This document shows positions 9,013 to 17,524 of a stretch of 64,000 nt of DNA, in pieces; within the stretch, counting starts at the first letter, position 1, and the number at the start of each line of letters is the position of its first letter. The stretch covers positions 124,001 to 188,000 of the forward strand of contig NZ_QJGZ01000036.1 of the NCBI RefSeq assembly GCF_003254585.1. The letters run 5' to 3'. Both the position numbers and the translations under genes were made by a program. The DNA comes from Flavobacterium sharifuzzamanii (lineage in GTDB: Bacteria; Bacteroidota; Bacteroidia; Flavobacteriales; Flavobacteriaceae). The notes under the pieces are model-generated. The model was not told the origin of the DNA and did not search any database. It worked only from the letters and a program-made list of their open reading frames with translations.

Positions 9013-9100
9013 AGTGCCCTAGCCCTGATGGGAGCGGCATCCTTTTGTGGCGGGGTTCGCCACAAAAGATATAGCGGACAGCAGGAATTAGCTCCTGATT
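9013..9100. repeat. Conserved-looking structured intergenic element
   Basis: A compact, GC-richer block in an AT-rich gap. It begins TGCCCTAGCCCTGATGGGAG and contains a perfect 11-bp hairpin (9042-9052 with 9058-9068, loop GGGTT). It continues ATATAGCGGACAGCAGGAAT and ends GCTCCTGA. GGAGC at 9031-9035 can pair with GCTCC at 9091-9095, enclosing the hairpin. From memory, very similar blocks recur in intergenic regions of other Flavobacterium genomes; I cannot check that here. It could be a repeat element or a small structured RNA. Confidence 0.6.
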
Positions 9101-9103
9101 ATT

Positions 9104-9982
9104 TTAATTGCTAATCTGTCCGTCGACCATTACTAGTTTTCTATCAGCCATGTTTGCCAATTCTTCGTTGTGCGTTACAATGACAAAAGTCTGCCCAAAC
9201 TCGTCTCGAAGCTGAAAAAATAATTGATGAAGGTTTTCGGCAGAATGTGTATCTAAGTTTCCAGAAGGCTCATCGGCAAAAATGACATCTGGTTTATTTA
9301 TTAAAGCTCTCGCAACGGCAACACGCTGCTGTTCTCCGCCCGAAAGTTCGCTAGGTTTATGATTGATTCTATGCGAAAGTCCGAGGTAAGAAAGGAGTTT
9401 TTTTGCTTCTTCTTCTGTTTCTGCTGTTTTTTTACCTGCAATATGGGCTGGAATACAAACGTTTTCTAAAGCAGTAAACTCAGGTAAAAGCTGGTGAAAT
9501 TGAAAAATGAAACCTAAATTTAAGTTTCTGAAATCGGATAAAACTTTGTCTTGTTTGCTTTTCTTTTTGAAATAGCGATTATAGTAAAAAAGCAATAATA
9601 GAGTAGGTGCAAGTACTATTGCCCATGTTCCATATCCAAAAATATCGTTTTCTATTTTACTTCTAAAAAACAATACAAATACTGCCAATAAAATGAAATA
9701 AAGGGCTCCTAACCAAGTAATGATTTTAAATGCTTTTTCTTGATTTGAGCTTTCGTTTTTAATGTTTTGTAACTCCAAAACATTTCTGCCATTAATAGTT
9801 AAAGATGATTCTGGATTATGGTCGGGTTTGTCTAAAGTTCCTAAAATCTGTAATAATGTTGTTTTACCAGCACCCGAAGCGCCAACTATAGAAACAATTT
9901 CACCTTTTTTTATATGTAGATCGACTCCTTTTAAAACTTCAAGTTTGTCGTAGAATTTATGTATGTTTTTTGCGTGTATCAT
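9104..9982 (-). CDS. LolD-like ABC transporter ATPase with inserted two-helix membrane hairpin
   Basis: A 292-residue nucleotide-binding domain. Motifs: Walker [10 protein letters not shown] (34-42), Q-loop Gln161 ([20 protein letters not shown]), signature LSGGEQQR (213-220), Walker B VIFADEP (233-239) and H-loop His271. The close relatives are LolD/MacB-type ATPases of about 220-235 residues that power lipoprotein release from the inner membrane. Residues about 74-146 are extra. They lie between the strand after Walker A and the Q-loop and contain two strongly hydrophobic stretches (about 87-106 and 116-135). The frame is open throughout, so this is not an obvious frameshift. Confidence 0.88.
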   Translation of the reverse strand: MIHAKNIHKFYDKLEVLKGVDLHIKKGEIVSIVGASGAGKTTLLQILGTLDKPDHNPESSLTINGRNVLELQNIKNESSNQEKAFKIITWLGALYFILLAVFVLFFRSKIENDIFGYGTWAIVLAPTLLLLFYYNRYFKKKSKQDKVLSDFRNLNLGFIFQFHQLLPEFTALENVCIPAHIAGKKTAETEEEAKKLLSYLGLSHRINHKPSELSGGEQQRVAVARALINKPDVIFADEPSGNLDTHSAENLHQLFFQLRDEFGQTFVIVTHNEELANMADRKLVMVDGQISN

Positions 9983-10042
9983 GTACTGAAACTGTTTTTA
10001 CAAAGAAACGAAGATTATGGTCAAAATCAAATCAGAATATTT

Positions 10043-10115
10043 AAATTCCAAAAAATGAAATTCCAAATTCCAAATCGGTACATAAATTGATATGGGAATA
10101 TTGGAAATTAAATTT
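10043..10115. repeat. Inverted degenerate repeat (AATTCCAAA word)
   Basis: Copies of AAATTCCAAA, GAAATTCCAAATTCCAAATC occupy 10043-10076. An inverted match, ATTGGAAATTAAATTT, lies at about 10099-10115. It lies in the leader of the small membrane protein gene at 10181 and behind the divergently oriented LolD-like gene. Confidence 0.45.
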
Positions 10116-10180
10116 AGATAAGAAATAATATAATTTCATGAATTATCTTTAAATTCGATTAACTTAAAAGAGAATGTGTT

Positions 10181-10465
10181 ATGCAAGATTTAGAAGTTAC
10201 AGAAGATGATAGAATGTCAAAACTGCTAATTGGATTGGTTTTGGACGGAATTGGTATGATTTCTTTTTCGATTCCGTTTCTTGGGGAGTTTTCAGATGTT
10301 ATCTGGGCGCCAATCGCGGCAATAATTATGGCAAGAATGTATAAAGGAAGAGTAGGTAAAGTTGCTGGGGTTTTGACTTTTCTGGAAGAGATTATTCCTT
10401 TTACAGATGTTATTCCTTCCTTTACCTTAACATGGATTTATACTTATTTTTTTCAGAAAAAATAG
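10181..10465 (+). CDS. Small membrane protein, unknown function
   Basis: A 94-residue protein with a charged N-terminus (MQDLEVTEDDRMSK) and two or three hydrophobic segments (about 14-30, 38-52 and 73-89). I do not recognise a named family. It is followed at once by a strong terminator, which supports an independent transcript. Confidence 0.65.
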   Translation: MQDLEVTEDDRMSKLLIGLVLDGIGMISFSIPFLGEFSDVIWAPIAAIIMARMYKGRVGKVAGVLTFLEEIIPFTDVIPSFTLTWIYTYFFQKK

Positions 10466-10492
10466 AAAAGACGGCTTGTAGCCGTCTTTTTC
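10466..10492. terminator. Rho-independent terminator
   Basis: AAAAGACGGCT (10466-10476) pairs with AGCCGTCTTTT (10480-10490) across a TGT loop, followed by T residues. It lies between the convergent small membrane protein gene and the pectate lyase gene and can act in both directions. Confidence 0.88.
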
Positions 10493-10501
10493 TGTATGTT
10501 G

Positions 10502-13282
10502 CTATTGCACAATTATTTTCTTCACGTATTGTGTTTTCTTTGTTTGAGGATTTACGACTTTGATCAAGAAAACTCCTTTTGAGTGCAATTGAATGTTTTC
10601 TTGTGTGTTTCCTCTTATTTTTTGCTTTAACAACTCTTTTCCAAAAACATCATAGATTTTTAAATCTGAAACTTCTGTTTCTTCGCTCTCAATGAGTACC
10701 GAAAAAGTTCCTTTACTTGGAATTGGCCAAACATTAAACGCATTATTTTTATTTTCTTTAATAATATCGTCTGTTCCTAAAGTTAAACTTTGTCCGCTAA
10801 TAACATTTACTTTTCTTTTCATAGTTCCTCCTTCAGAATCGGTTACAGTAAATTCAAAAGAGCATAATCCGTTTGAAGCAGGAGTAAAGGCAACAACATC
10901 AGTATTAAGAGTTGCGTTTCCGTTTATTACATTTGAAATTGCATAAGAAACTCCATTTGTAAAACCTCTAGATAATTTTTGAATATTGATGTCTATTTTG
11001 TTTCCGTTTGGAGATTCGTAATGAGGCAAAGACATCCATTGTAAATATTTGTCCAGATTAGTATAACCATCTAAATCAGGATCTGCGTTAGCGTCTGAGA
11101 AATCTCCAATTGCAGAGTTTGCATTTGTTCCGATGATGTTTTCCCACCAATTTGGCAGTCCGTCCTGATCGGAGTCCCAATTTGAATCTCTAACTTCTGT
11201 TGGATAACTTTCAAAACCGCCAACATCAGCTTCGTTATCAGGGAATCCAGGTTTTCCTGTTACGCTTCCAACTGCAGAATATGTTCCGTTTAATGTTTCT
11301 GAGATGATTCGCTGATCATGATCGTCAAATTCAGGCTGTGTGCATCCAACATCAGAAAGAACAATTTTATAAGCATTTTTTGCAGATTGAGTCGTTACAT
11401 AAGAAGGAAAAAATGGCGTGTCTACAAAGTTATCATAAGGAACCGTGTTACCCGAAGCTTTTCTTCCAAGAGTCTGATTGCTTTCATCGAAATAGCCAGG
11501 CATTACATTTCCGTTAAAATAGCATCGCTGCATTCCTGTTCCAACACCTTCATTTTGCTGATTGAAAGCGACAAATATTTTTGATCCAGCACCCGGTTTA
11601 TAATAGTTGTTTACGAAGTTAACTTCTTTTGTTCCTCCGTCAGTTGTTCTTCCTCCCCAGTTGTAAACCACATTATTGGTAATATCCATTCTTCCAGTAT
11701 AAGCACCACTGCCGTCTAATCCGCCACCAAGACTCCAGTTTCTGCCATAACAATGCGCTAATAGGTTATGATGAAAACTTCCAATATCACCGCCAATTGT
11801 GGCAGCATAACCGTGTTCTGTTCCTGCTGGGTAATTTTGGTGATTTGCTGCATTTAGGGCTTCAGAAATAAGTGTTCTCTGAAGAGTAATGTTTTTTCCA
11901 GATCTTGAACTGAAAGATTCGTCAATAGTCCAACTAATAGAGCAATGATCAATGATGCTGTTATCTGCACCAGTAAGTCCCATTCCGTCATAAGTAGGTC
12001 CAGCGCCAATTCTAACTCTTAGATTTTGCACAACGGCATCATTTCCTGTCACGCCAAAAGGAGCAGAACGAATACAAATTCCTTTCCCTGGTGCTGTTTG
12101 TCCGGCTACAGTTACATAAGGCTGGCTTAAAACGAGTCGAGATTGCAATTGAATTACTCCAGAAGTATTAAAAACAATTGTTCTTGGGCCGACATCATTT
12201 GTAACAGCTTCGCGAAAACTTCCAGGACCGCTGTCGTTTAGATTAGTTACAGCGACAACTTTTCCTCCACGTCCTCCGCGCGCAAAACGGCCATATCCTT
12301 CGGCTTCAGGAAACGCAAGCTGTGCGGGACGGAAACGCCAAACATTTCCTTTTTCAACTCCGTTTGCTAAAACTTCGTCAATACGCCAATAATAAGTTTC
12401 GCCTGTGTATAAGCCGTTTACTTGATAAGAATTGCTGGCTAAAGCTTGGTTTCCTTTAAATTCTGGAGAAGATGTTGTAGCATTGTCAACAGCTGTTTGG
12501 TCTGTTCCGAAATATATATTATGAGAAACAGCATTTGCAGCGGCCGTCCATTGCAATAATTTTCCGCTAGAGGTTAATTCGACATGTTCGTCATTTTGTT
12601 TTGGGTTTGGATTTGTAGCCTGATAAAAAATATTAGGCGTATTTAATTCAAGACCATTAAAAATGAAGTTTTTGACATTTTCTGTTCCAGAAGTTTCAGC
12701 TGCCATTAGAATCACAACATCAGTTCCTGCCGTTGCTTGAAATTTTAAATAAGTAGATTTAGCATCAGCAGTTTTAGTTGCTCGAACTGATGGAATTAAA
12801 TTATCTACTACTAGATTTCCATCGACAGAAATGTCTATTGGGCTAAAGGTATTGGTTGTCGGACTATCGACATTATTAAAAAAGGCTAATAATGTATGCT
12901 CGCCAGTTGCTAAACCGCTTATTTTAAGTTCGATTTGCGCACCTAGATTTGCAGTTGTACCCTTTACGGTAAGTCCGTCAGACACTAATCGGGCATAATA
13001 AGGAGCCTGAATTCCCGCTTTGTACCAGTTGGTTCCTAAGTTATCTCCATTGTTTCCAACGCGAGTAATGGTAAATGTAACTCCATTTTCAGTATAAGTG
13101 CTGGTGTTACCAGAAGCGATTACCCAAGTGGTATAATCAGGGTCGTTTACTTCTGCTTTAGGTCTTCCTGACTGATCAAAATCAATTTTTACAATCGGAT
13201 TTTGGGCAAAAATCTTGTTTACCGGGGTAATTAGGCAGATTACTGCCGCTACTACGGAGAGTTTTAAGTAATTTTTCAGCAT
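10502..13282 (-). CDS. Secreted pectate lyase-like protein with T9SS sorting domain
   Basis: A 926-residue exported protein. Residues 1-26 are a signal peptide ending IFA-Q. Residues about 30-215 form a beta-sandwich, carbohydrate-binding-like region. Residues about 225-320 resemble a fibronectin-III module (LLQWTAAANAVSHNIYFGTD). From about 325 the FPEAEGYGRFARGGRGGKVV motif opens a right-handed beta-helix of the bacterial pectate lyase PL1 type. Near residue 710 there is a Ca-binding-like patch (DSDQDGLPNWWE...DPDLDGYTN). The last 75 residues (FNVWPIPSKGTFSV ... YDVFGKELL ... KGVFLIKV) are a type A T9SS C-terminal sorting domain. It probably cleaves pectin outside the cell. No SusC/D pair is adjacent. 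Confidence 0.9.
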   Translation of the reverse strand: MLKNYLKLSVVAAVICLITPVNKIFAQNPIVKIDFDQSGRPKAEVNDPDYTTWVIASGNTSTYTENGVTFTITRVGNNGDNLGTNWYKAGIQAPYYARLVSDGLTVKGTTANLGAQIELKISGLATGEHTLLAFFNNVDSPTTNTFSPIDISVDGNLVVDNLIPSVRATKTADAKSTYLKFQATAGTDVVILMAAETSGTENVKNFIFNGLELNTPNIFYQATNPNPKQNDEHVELTSSGKLLQWTAAANAVSHNIYFGTDQTAVDNATTSSPEFKGNQALASNSYQVNGLYTGETYYWRIDEVLANGVEKGNVWRFRPAQLAFPEAEGYGRFARGGRGGKVVAVTNLNDSGPGSFREAVTNDVGPRTIVFNTSGVIQLQSRLVLSQPYVTVAGQTAPGKGICIRSAPFGVTGNDAVVQNLRVRIGAGPTYDGMGLTGADNSIIDHCSISWTIDESFSSRSGKNITLQRTLISEALNAANHQNYPAGTEHGYAATIGGDIGSFHHNLLAHCYGRNWSLGGGLDGSGAYTGRMDITNNVVYNWGGRTTDGGTKEVNFVNNYYKPGAGSKIFVAFNQQNEGVGTGMQRCYFNGNVMPGYFDESNQTLGRKASGNTVPYDNFVDTPFFPSYVTTQSAKNAYKIVLSDVGCTQPEFDDHDQRIISETLNGTYSAVGSVTGKPGFPDNEADVGGFESYPTEVRDSNWDSDQDGLPNWWENIIGTNANSAIGDFSDANADPDLDGYTNLDKYLQWMSLPHYESPNGNKIDINIQKLSRGFTNGVSYAISNVINGNATLNTDVVAFTPASNGLCSFEFTVTDSEGGTMKRKVNVISGQSLTLGTDDIIKENKNNAFNVWPIPSKGTFSVLIESEETEVSDLKIYDVFGKELLKQKIRGNTQENIQLHSKGVFLIKVVNPQTKKTQYVKKIIVQ

Positions 13283-13620
13283 GTCAAATTGTGGTTTGGT
13301 TAGTAAGCAATAATGTAAGTCGAAGAAATTAAAGGACTGATTGCCAGTTGTGAATGATTAATTCGACTATTGTAAAGTTTATTATTACTTAAAATAAAAC
13401 TATCCTGCACAATGCTGTTCTGCTTAATGTGTTCTTGTAAAATCTAGGCAAAAAACAATAGCATTCTCTTCTTTTAAGCTAATTTTTTTAATACTCGATA
13501 TCTGATAAATACAGGGATTGATCCAAATAAAGTTTATAAAATATAATTAATTGGAGAAGATGAAAAAGAAATTAAAAAATAAGAATGAAGGGAAATCTTA
13601 ACCAGAACGGTTCTTGAAAT
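13283..13620. other. Intergenic region, pectate lyase leader
   Basis: A 338-base stretch without a supported gene. On the minus strand it is the leader of the pectate lyase gene. I looked for a TAnnTTTG box in that orientation and found no convincing one, and I see no repeat or RNA. The part near 13550-13620 is A-rich. Confidence 0.5.
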
Positions 13621-13642
13621 TTAAAAGAGTGGAAGAGGAAAA

Positions 13643-13945
13643 CTAATCTTTAAACAAAAATCCAAGTCCCATGTTTTTAAGCATTTTCTTTTCGAAGTTC
13701 CAAAAGAATTTAAATTGCCCAAAAATAGTTCCGATAGCAACCAATAATACCTGATAAATAGGGAAGATGATAATAAGGCGAATAAGTGTAAACCAGCCAC
13801 CAAAATCTTCTTTAGTAATTCCTAGCCAAACGCAGAAGGGTTTAGACAGCCAAGCAGATGCCGATCCTGTGATGGCAAAAACGATAAGTATAATTATGGC
13901 TTGTAAATTGGAGGTAATTCCCCAGCGTTTTTTTAATCTATTCAT
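13643..13945 (-). CDS. Small membrane protein (DUF6787-like)
   Basis: A 100-residue protein. It starts MNRLKKRWGITSNLQ, has hydrophobic segments at about 16-34 and 51-73, and ends with FKFFWNFEKKMLKNMG. The RWGITSN start and the FGQF-FFW-FEKKML end resemble a small Flavobacteriaceae membrane family that I recall as DUF6787. Function is unknown. It lies 31 nt from the DUF6146-like lipoprotein on the same strand, suggesting a shared transcript. Confidence 0.65.
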   Translation of the reverse strand: MNRLKKRWGITSNLQAIIILIVFAITGSASAWLSKPFCVWLGITKEDFGGWFTLIRLIIIFPIYQVLLVAIGTIFGQFKFFWNFEKKMLKNMGLGFLFKD

Positions 13946-13976
13946 TGTTATTTGTAATGATTACAAATATAGTATA

Positions 13977-14429
13977 TTATCTTGACGGAACATAACCCCA
14001 AAGCTTTTGTTTGTAAGTATTTTGAAAATAAATCATGTAATTGTAAATTAGGTAATTTACTTCATAGCCATAATGAATGTCAGGGCGATAGTCAATAGAC
14101 ATTTCATACAAATTTGGGTTATATCGCTGTGGCTGTAAAACACGATTATTCCATTCTGTTACGTACAGTTTGTTTTTGTTTTCAAGATATTCTAATGAAT
14201 GATAATTTCGAGGATAAGCTCTAGAAACAAGCCAATTGCTAAAGCCATTATCAATTATAATTACTTCGTATTCTAGTGAGTCATTTGCAATTCTAACTGT
14301 GTCGCTTATTTTTTTATTTGATGCAGATGAAGATGCAGTATCTGTGCTCGCAATATTCTGAGAAGCAGAAGAACAAGCAATAATAGTAAGTAAAACAATT
14401 AATATGGAAATGCATTTTTTCATAACCAT
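13977..14429 (-). CDS. Putative lipoprotein, DUF6146-like
   Basis: A 150-residue protein with an N-terminal hydrophobic stretch and a good lipobox (TIIAC, Cys19 of the long form). The better start may be the Met at residue 3 (MKKCISIL), at 14423. The mature part has YEVIIIDNGFSNWL, YVTEWNNRV and HYGYEVNYLIYNYMIYF, matching a Bacteroidota lipoprotein family that I recall as DUF6146. It is probably membrane-anchored in the envelope. Function is unknown. Confidence 0.7.
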   Translation of the reverse strand: MVMKKCISILIVLLTIIACSSASQNIASTDTASSSASNKKISDTVRIANDSLEYEVIIIDNGFSNWLVSRAYPRNYHSLEYLENKNKLYVTEWNNRVLQPQRYNPNLYEMSIDYRPDIHYGYEVNYLIYNYMIYFQNTYKQKLWGYVPSR

Positions 14430-14451
14430 AAAGTTACGATAATTTTTTAAG

Positions 14452-14586
14452 GTTCAGAGGGGCAAAGGTTTAAAGTAACAAAGGTTTAACTTCTTACTAA
14501 TAAAAAAGGATTACAATTTTGTAATCCTTTTTTTGAGTTTTTTTTAGAAGCCTTTGTAGCTTTGAACCTATGTTACTTTGCGCCTT
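14452..14586. repeat. Inverted degenerate repeats (CAAAGGTT/AACCTTTG words) around a terminator
   Basis: Left arm: GGTTCAGAGGGGCAAAGG, TTTAAAGTAACAAAGG (14452-14485). Right arm: CCTTTGTAGCTTTGAACC, TATGTTACTTTGCGCCTT (about 14550-14586). The arms are imperfect reverse complements built of CAAAG copies and flank a perfect hairpin. Confidence 0.5.
14502..14533. terminator. Rho-independent terminator
   Basis: AAAAAAGGATTACA (14502-14515) pairs with TGTAATCCTTTTTT (14520-14533) across an ATTT loop. On the minus strand it ends the DUF937-like gene's upstream neighbourhood and separates it from the lipoprotein gene; it can work in either direction. Confidence 0.75.
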
Positions 14587-14591
14587 AAGAG

Positions 14592-15155
14592 CTATTTACT
14601 TCCAAATAGTTTCCCTATAAAACCTGCGATTCCTCCTTTACTTTTGGTAACTACAAGCACATCTGCAACGTCAACTTTTCCGTCATTGTTTTGGTCAAGT
14701 CCGAATTGCATTCCGTATTTAGAAATAGTATCCATTATTCCAGAAGCTTGTCCGCTGTTTCCTGAAATGGAATTTATAATATCTGAGATTTGAAAACTGC
14801 TATCGTTTGGATCTTTTGCTTTATTGACTAAAGAACCTAAAATCTGCGGAATCAAATTGGAAGCAACTCCATTTGAATCGGCACTGCTCAAACCAAATTT
14901 CTCGCCAAGATTTCCGCTCAATTGCTGTTGAATTTGCTGAACAACAGGATTAGAACTATCTATTGGAGAATTTCCATTAAATAATCCTGCAATCTGATCT
15001 GTGTTTCCTTCAGAAACAATCTTTTTTAATCCTTCAAAAATAGAACTGCTTGTTTCGCTAATTACGGCGTCATTATGTTCATTTGGGACAGCTTTATTGT
15101 TTACAACAGCATCGCCTCCGTATTGCTGTACTAATTGGGTTAATTGTTCAAACAT
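14592..15155 (-). CDS. DUF937-like protein with EF-hand-like Ca-binding loop
   Basis: A 187-residue soluble protein. The N-terminal two thirds (MFEQLTQLVQQYGGDAVVNN, VASNLIPQILGSLV) resemble DUF937-type proteins. Near residues 154-167 the sequence DQNNDGKVDVADVL is an EF-hand/dockerin-like Ca-binding loop. The tail is glycine-rich (SKGGIAGFIGKLFGS). There is no signal peptide. The function is unknown, and the Ca-binding call rests on one loop. Confidence 0.65.
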   Translation of the reverse strand: MFEQLTQLVQQYGGDAVVNNKAVPNEHNDAVISETSSSIFEGLKKIVSEGNTDQIAGLFNGNSPIDSSNPVVQQIQQQLSGNLGEKFGLSSADSNGVASNLIPQILGSLVNKAKDPNDSSFQISDIINSISGNSGQASGIMDTISKYGMQFGLDQNNDGKVDVADVLVVTKSKGGIAGFIGKLFGSK

Positions 15156-15199
15156 GATATTTAGGGTTTAGATTATAAATCAAATTTAAACAAAAAAAG

Positions 15200-15235
15200 A
15201 AAGGGATTTATTAAACTATGTTAATAAATCCCTTT
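15200..15235 (-). terminator. Terminator behind serA
   Basis: AAAGGGATTTATTAA (15200-15214) pairs perfectly with TTAATAAATCCCTTT (15221-15235) across a 6-nt loop. On the minus strand it is followed by a T-rich run, so it most likely ends the serC-serA transcript. Confidence 0.8.
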
Positions 15236-15256
15236 AAGTGATTTAATTATAGTTAA

Positions 15257-16207
15257 TTAGCTTAACAAAGTGATGATTTGTGATGCTAATTCTGTACCAA
15301 TTCTATCTTGTGCTTCTCCAGTTGCAGCTCCAATGTGAGGAGTCAAAGAGATTTTAGAGTGCATTAAGATTGCCATTTCTGGTTTTGGCTCACTTTCGAA
15401 AACGTCTAAACCAGCAAAAGCAACTTTTCCTGAATCTAAAGCTTTTACTAAAGCTACTTCATCAATAACACCACCACGAGCACAGTTTACGATTCCAACA
15501 CCATCTTTCATGATTTCAAGTTCTTTCTCTCCAATGATGTAGCCATCTTGAGCAGGAACGTGTAATGTAATGAAATCCGATTCTTTAAATAAAGATTCTA
15601 AAGATTGAGAAACGATTTTAGTTGTGATTGACTGTCCGTCAAAAAACTCAACTTTTACGTCTACTTCAGGAATAAAGCTATCAGCAGCGATAACTTTCAT
15701 ACCTAAACCAAGAGCCATTTTTGCAGTAGCTTGTCCGATACGACCAATACCAACAATACCTAAAGTTTTTCCTCTCAATTCAGTTCCGTTAGCGTAAGCT
15801 TTTTTCAAACCGTCAAAGTTTGAATCTCCTTCAAGAGGCATATTTCTGTTAGAATCATGTAAAAAACGCACACCAGAGAATAAGTGTCCGAATACTAATT
15901 CTGCAACAGACTCTGAAGACGAAGCAGGAGTATTAATTACATGGATCCCTTTGCTTTTTGCATAATCCACATCGATATTATCCATACCAACACCACCACG
16001 ACCGATGATTTTGATACCAGGACAAGAATCGATAATATCTTTACGAACTTTAGTTGCACTACGAACTAAAATTACGTCAATATTGTTATCATTTATATAG
16101 TTAGCTACTTGTTCTTGAGCTACTTTTGTAGTGATAACTTCAAAACCGCCTTTTTCTAAGGCTAGAATTCCGCTTTTAGAAATTCCGTCATTTGCTAATA
16201 CTTTCAT
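15257..16207 (-). CDS. serA: D-3-phosphoglycerate dehydrogenase
   Basis: A 316-residue NAD-dependent 2-hydroxyacid dehydrogenase. The dinucleotide-binding motif GIVGIGRIGQATAK lies near residue 150, with the earlier ILVRSATKV and IGRGGVGMDNID patches and the late NCARGGVIDE and HIGAAT motifs carrying the substrate Arg and catalytic His. It is the short form without the C-terminal ACT domain that gives serine feedback in E. coli SerA. It catalyses the first step of serine synthesis and lies next to serC, the second step. Confidence 0.92.
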   Translation of the reverse strand: MKVLANDGISKSGILALEKGGFEVITTKVAQEQVANYINDNNIDVILVRSATKVRKDIIDSCPGIKIIGRGGVGMDNIDVDYAKSKGIHVINTPASSSESVAELVFGHLFSGVRFLHDSNRNMPLEGDSNFDGLKKAYANGTELRGKTLGIVGIGRIGQATAKMALGLGMKVIAADSFIPEVDVKVEFFDGQSITTKIVSQSLESLFKESDFITLHVPAQDGYIIGEKELEIMKDGVGIVNCARGGVIDEVALVKALDSGKVAFAGLDVFESEPKPEMAILMHSKISLTPHIGAATGEAQDRIGTELASQIITLLS

Positions 16208-16228
16208 TGCAGGGTTTATTTTTTTATT

Positions 16229-16352
16229 TGGTTTAATCGCTTAACTGTTTATTTGTTTAATCGATAAACCAATTATTTGATTTTTCTTTTTTGATATTTT
16301 AAAGCAATTTTTTTTTGACGATTAAACAGTTAAACAAATTAACGATTAACCG
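16229..16352. repeat. Inverted degenerate repeats (TTTAATCG/CGATTAAA words)
   Basis: Left arm 16230-16270: GGTTTAATCGCTTAACTG, TTTATTTGTTTAATCG. Right arm 16317-16352: ACGATTAAACAGTTAAAC, AAATTAACGATTAACC. The arms are imperfect reverse complements with internal copies of TTTAA(T/C)(C/T)G. It fills the serC-serA gap and holds no gene. Confidence 0.55.
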
Positions 16353-16360
16353 AAAAAAAA

Positions 16361-17431
16361 TTAAACTTTGCTTTCCAATGCTTTCATTACGTCAACCAAA
16401 ACCTGAACGCTTTCAATTGGCATAGCGTTGTAGATAGAAGCTCTGTAACCACCAACAGAACGGTGTCCTGGCAATCCAGAAATATTTGCCGCTTTCCATA
16501 AAGCATCAAAAGTTTCTGTATGATCAGGATTTGTCAGTAAGAAAGTTACGTTCATATTTGAACGATCTTCTACAGCAGCTGCACCTTTGAATAATGGGTT
16601 TCTGTCGATTTCAGCGTAAAGTAATTCAGCTTTAGCGTTGTTTAATTTTTCAACAGCAGCGATTCCGCCTTTTTCTTTAATCCATTGTAATGTTAAAAGA
16701 GAAACGTAAACAGCAAATACAGGTGGAGTATTGTACATACTTTCTCCTTTAATGTGTTTAGCATAATCTAGCATGCTTGGAATAGTTTTTCCATTTTTGC
16801 CTAAGATTTCTTCTTTAACCACTACTAATGTAGTTCCAGCAGGTCCCATATTTTTTTGAGCTCCAGCGTAGATTAAGTCAAATTTAGAAAAGTCTAATTC
16901 GCGTGAAAAAATATCAGAACTCATATCGCAAACAACAGGAACATTTGTTGCTGGAAATTCTTTCATTTGAGTTCCAAAGATGGTATTGTTACTTGTGCAG
17001 TGGAAATAATCAGCATCAGCTGGAATTTCGTAACCTTTAGGAACATAAGTATAATTGTCTTCTTTTGAAGAAGCTACGACAACAGTCTCACCGAAAAGTT
17101 TAGCTTCTTTGATCGCCGCAGTTGCCCACGTTCCAGAATCTAAATAAGCAGCTTTCCCGTTTTCTTTCATTAAGTTGTATGGTGCCATTAAGAATGCTGT
17201 ACTAGCACCACCTTGTAAAAATAAAGCCTGATAACCTTTTCCCTGAAGACCTAATAATTCTAAAGCAAGGGAACGAGCTTCCTCCATAACTGCCACGAAA
17301 TCTTTGCTTCGGTGCGAGATTTCAAGGATAGATAATCCTGAATCATTAAAATTTAAAATTGCTTTTGATGCCTTCTCAAAAACTTCCTGAGGTAAAATAC
17401 TTGGTCCTGCGCTGTAGTTGTGTTTTTTCAT
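16361..17431 (-). CDS. serC: Phosphoserine aminotransferase
   Basis: A 356-residue class V PLP enzyme. The start MKKHNYSAGPSILPQEVFEKA is the standard SerC opening (N-F-x-A-G-P). The PLP lysine lies in YAGAQKNMGPAG near residue 193. FLQGGASTAF and the C-terminal GLPGHRSVGGYRASIYN, with substrate-binding Arg residues, are also typical. It converts 3-phosphohydroxypyruvate to phosphoserine (and may serve pyridoxal phosphate synthesis). Upstream partner of serA on the same strand. Confidence 0.95.
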   Translation of the reverse strand: MKKHNYSAGPSILPQEVFEKASKAILNFNDSGLSILEISHRSKDFVAVMEEARSLALELLGLQGKGYQALFLQGGASTAFLMAPYNLMKENGKAAYLDSGTWATAAIKEAKLFGETVVVASSKEDNYTYVPKGYEIPADADYFHCTSNNTIFGTQMKEFPATNVPVVCDMSSDIFSRELDFSKFDLIYAGAQKNMGPAGTTLVVVKEEILGKNGKTIPSMLDYAKHIKGESMYNTPPVFAVYVSLLTLQWIKEKGGIAAVEKLNNAKAELLYAEIDRNPLFKGAAAVEDRSNMNVTFLLTNPDHTETFDALWKAANISGLPGHRSVGGYRASIYNAMPIESVQVLVDVMKALESKV

Positions 17432-17524
17432 GGTTGTTGTTAATAGTCGAAAATTTTAAAGACGCAAATTTCGGCAATAAGAGCCGAAAAAGCGTTAAAA
17501 TATTCGAAATAATTAAACAATTTA

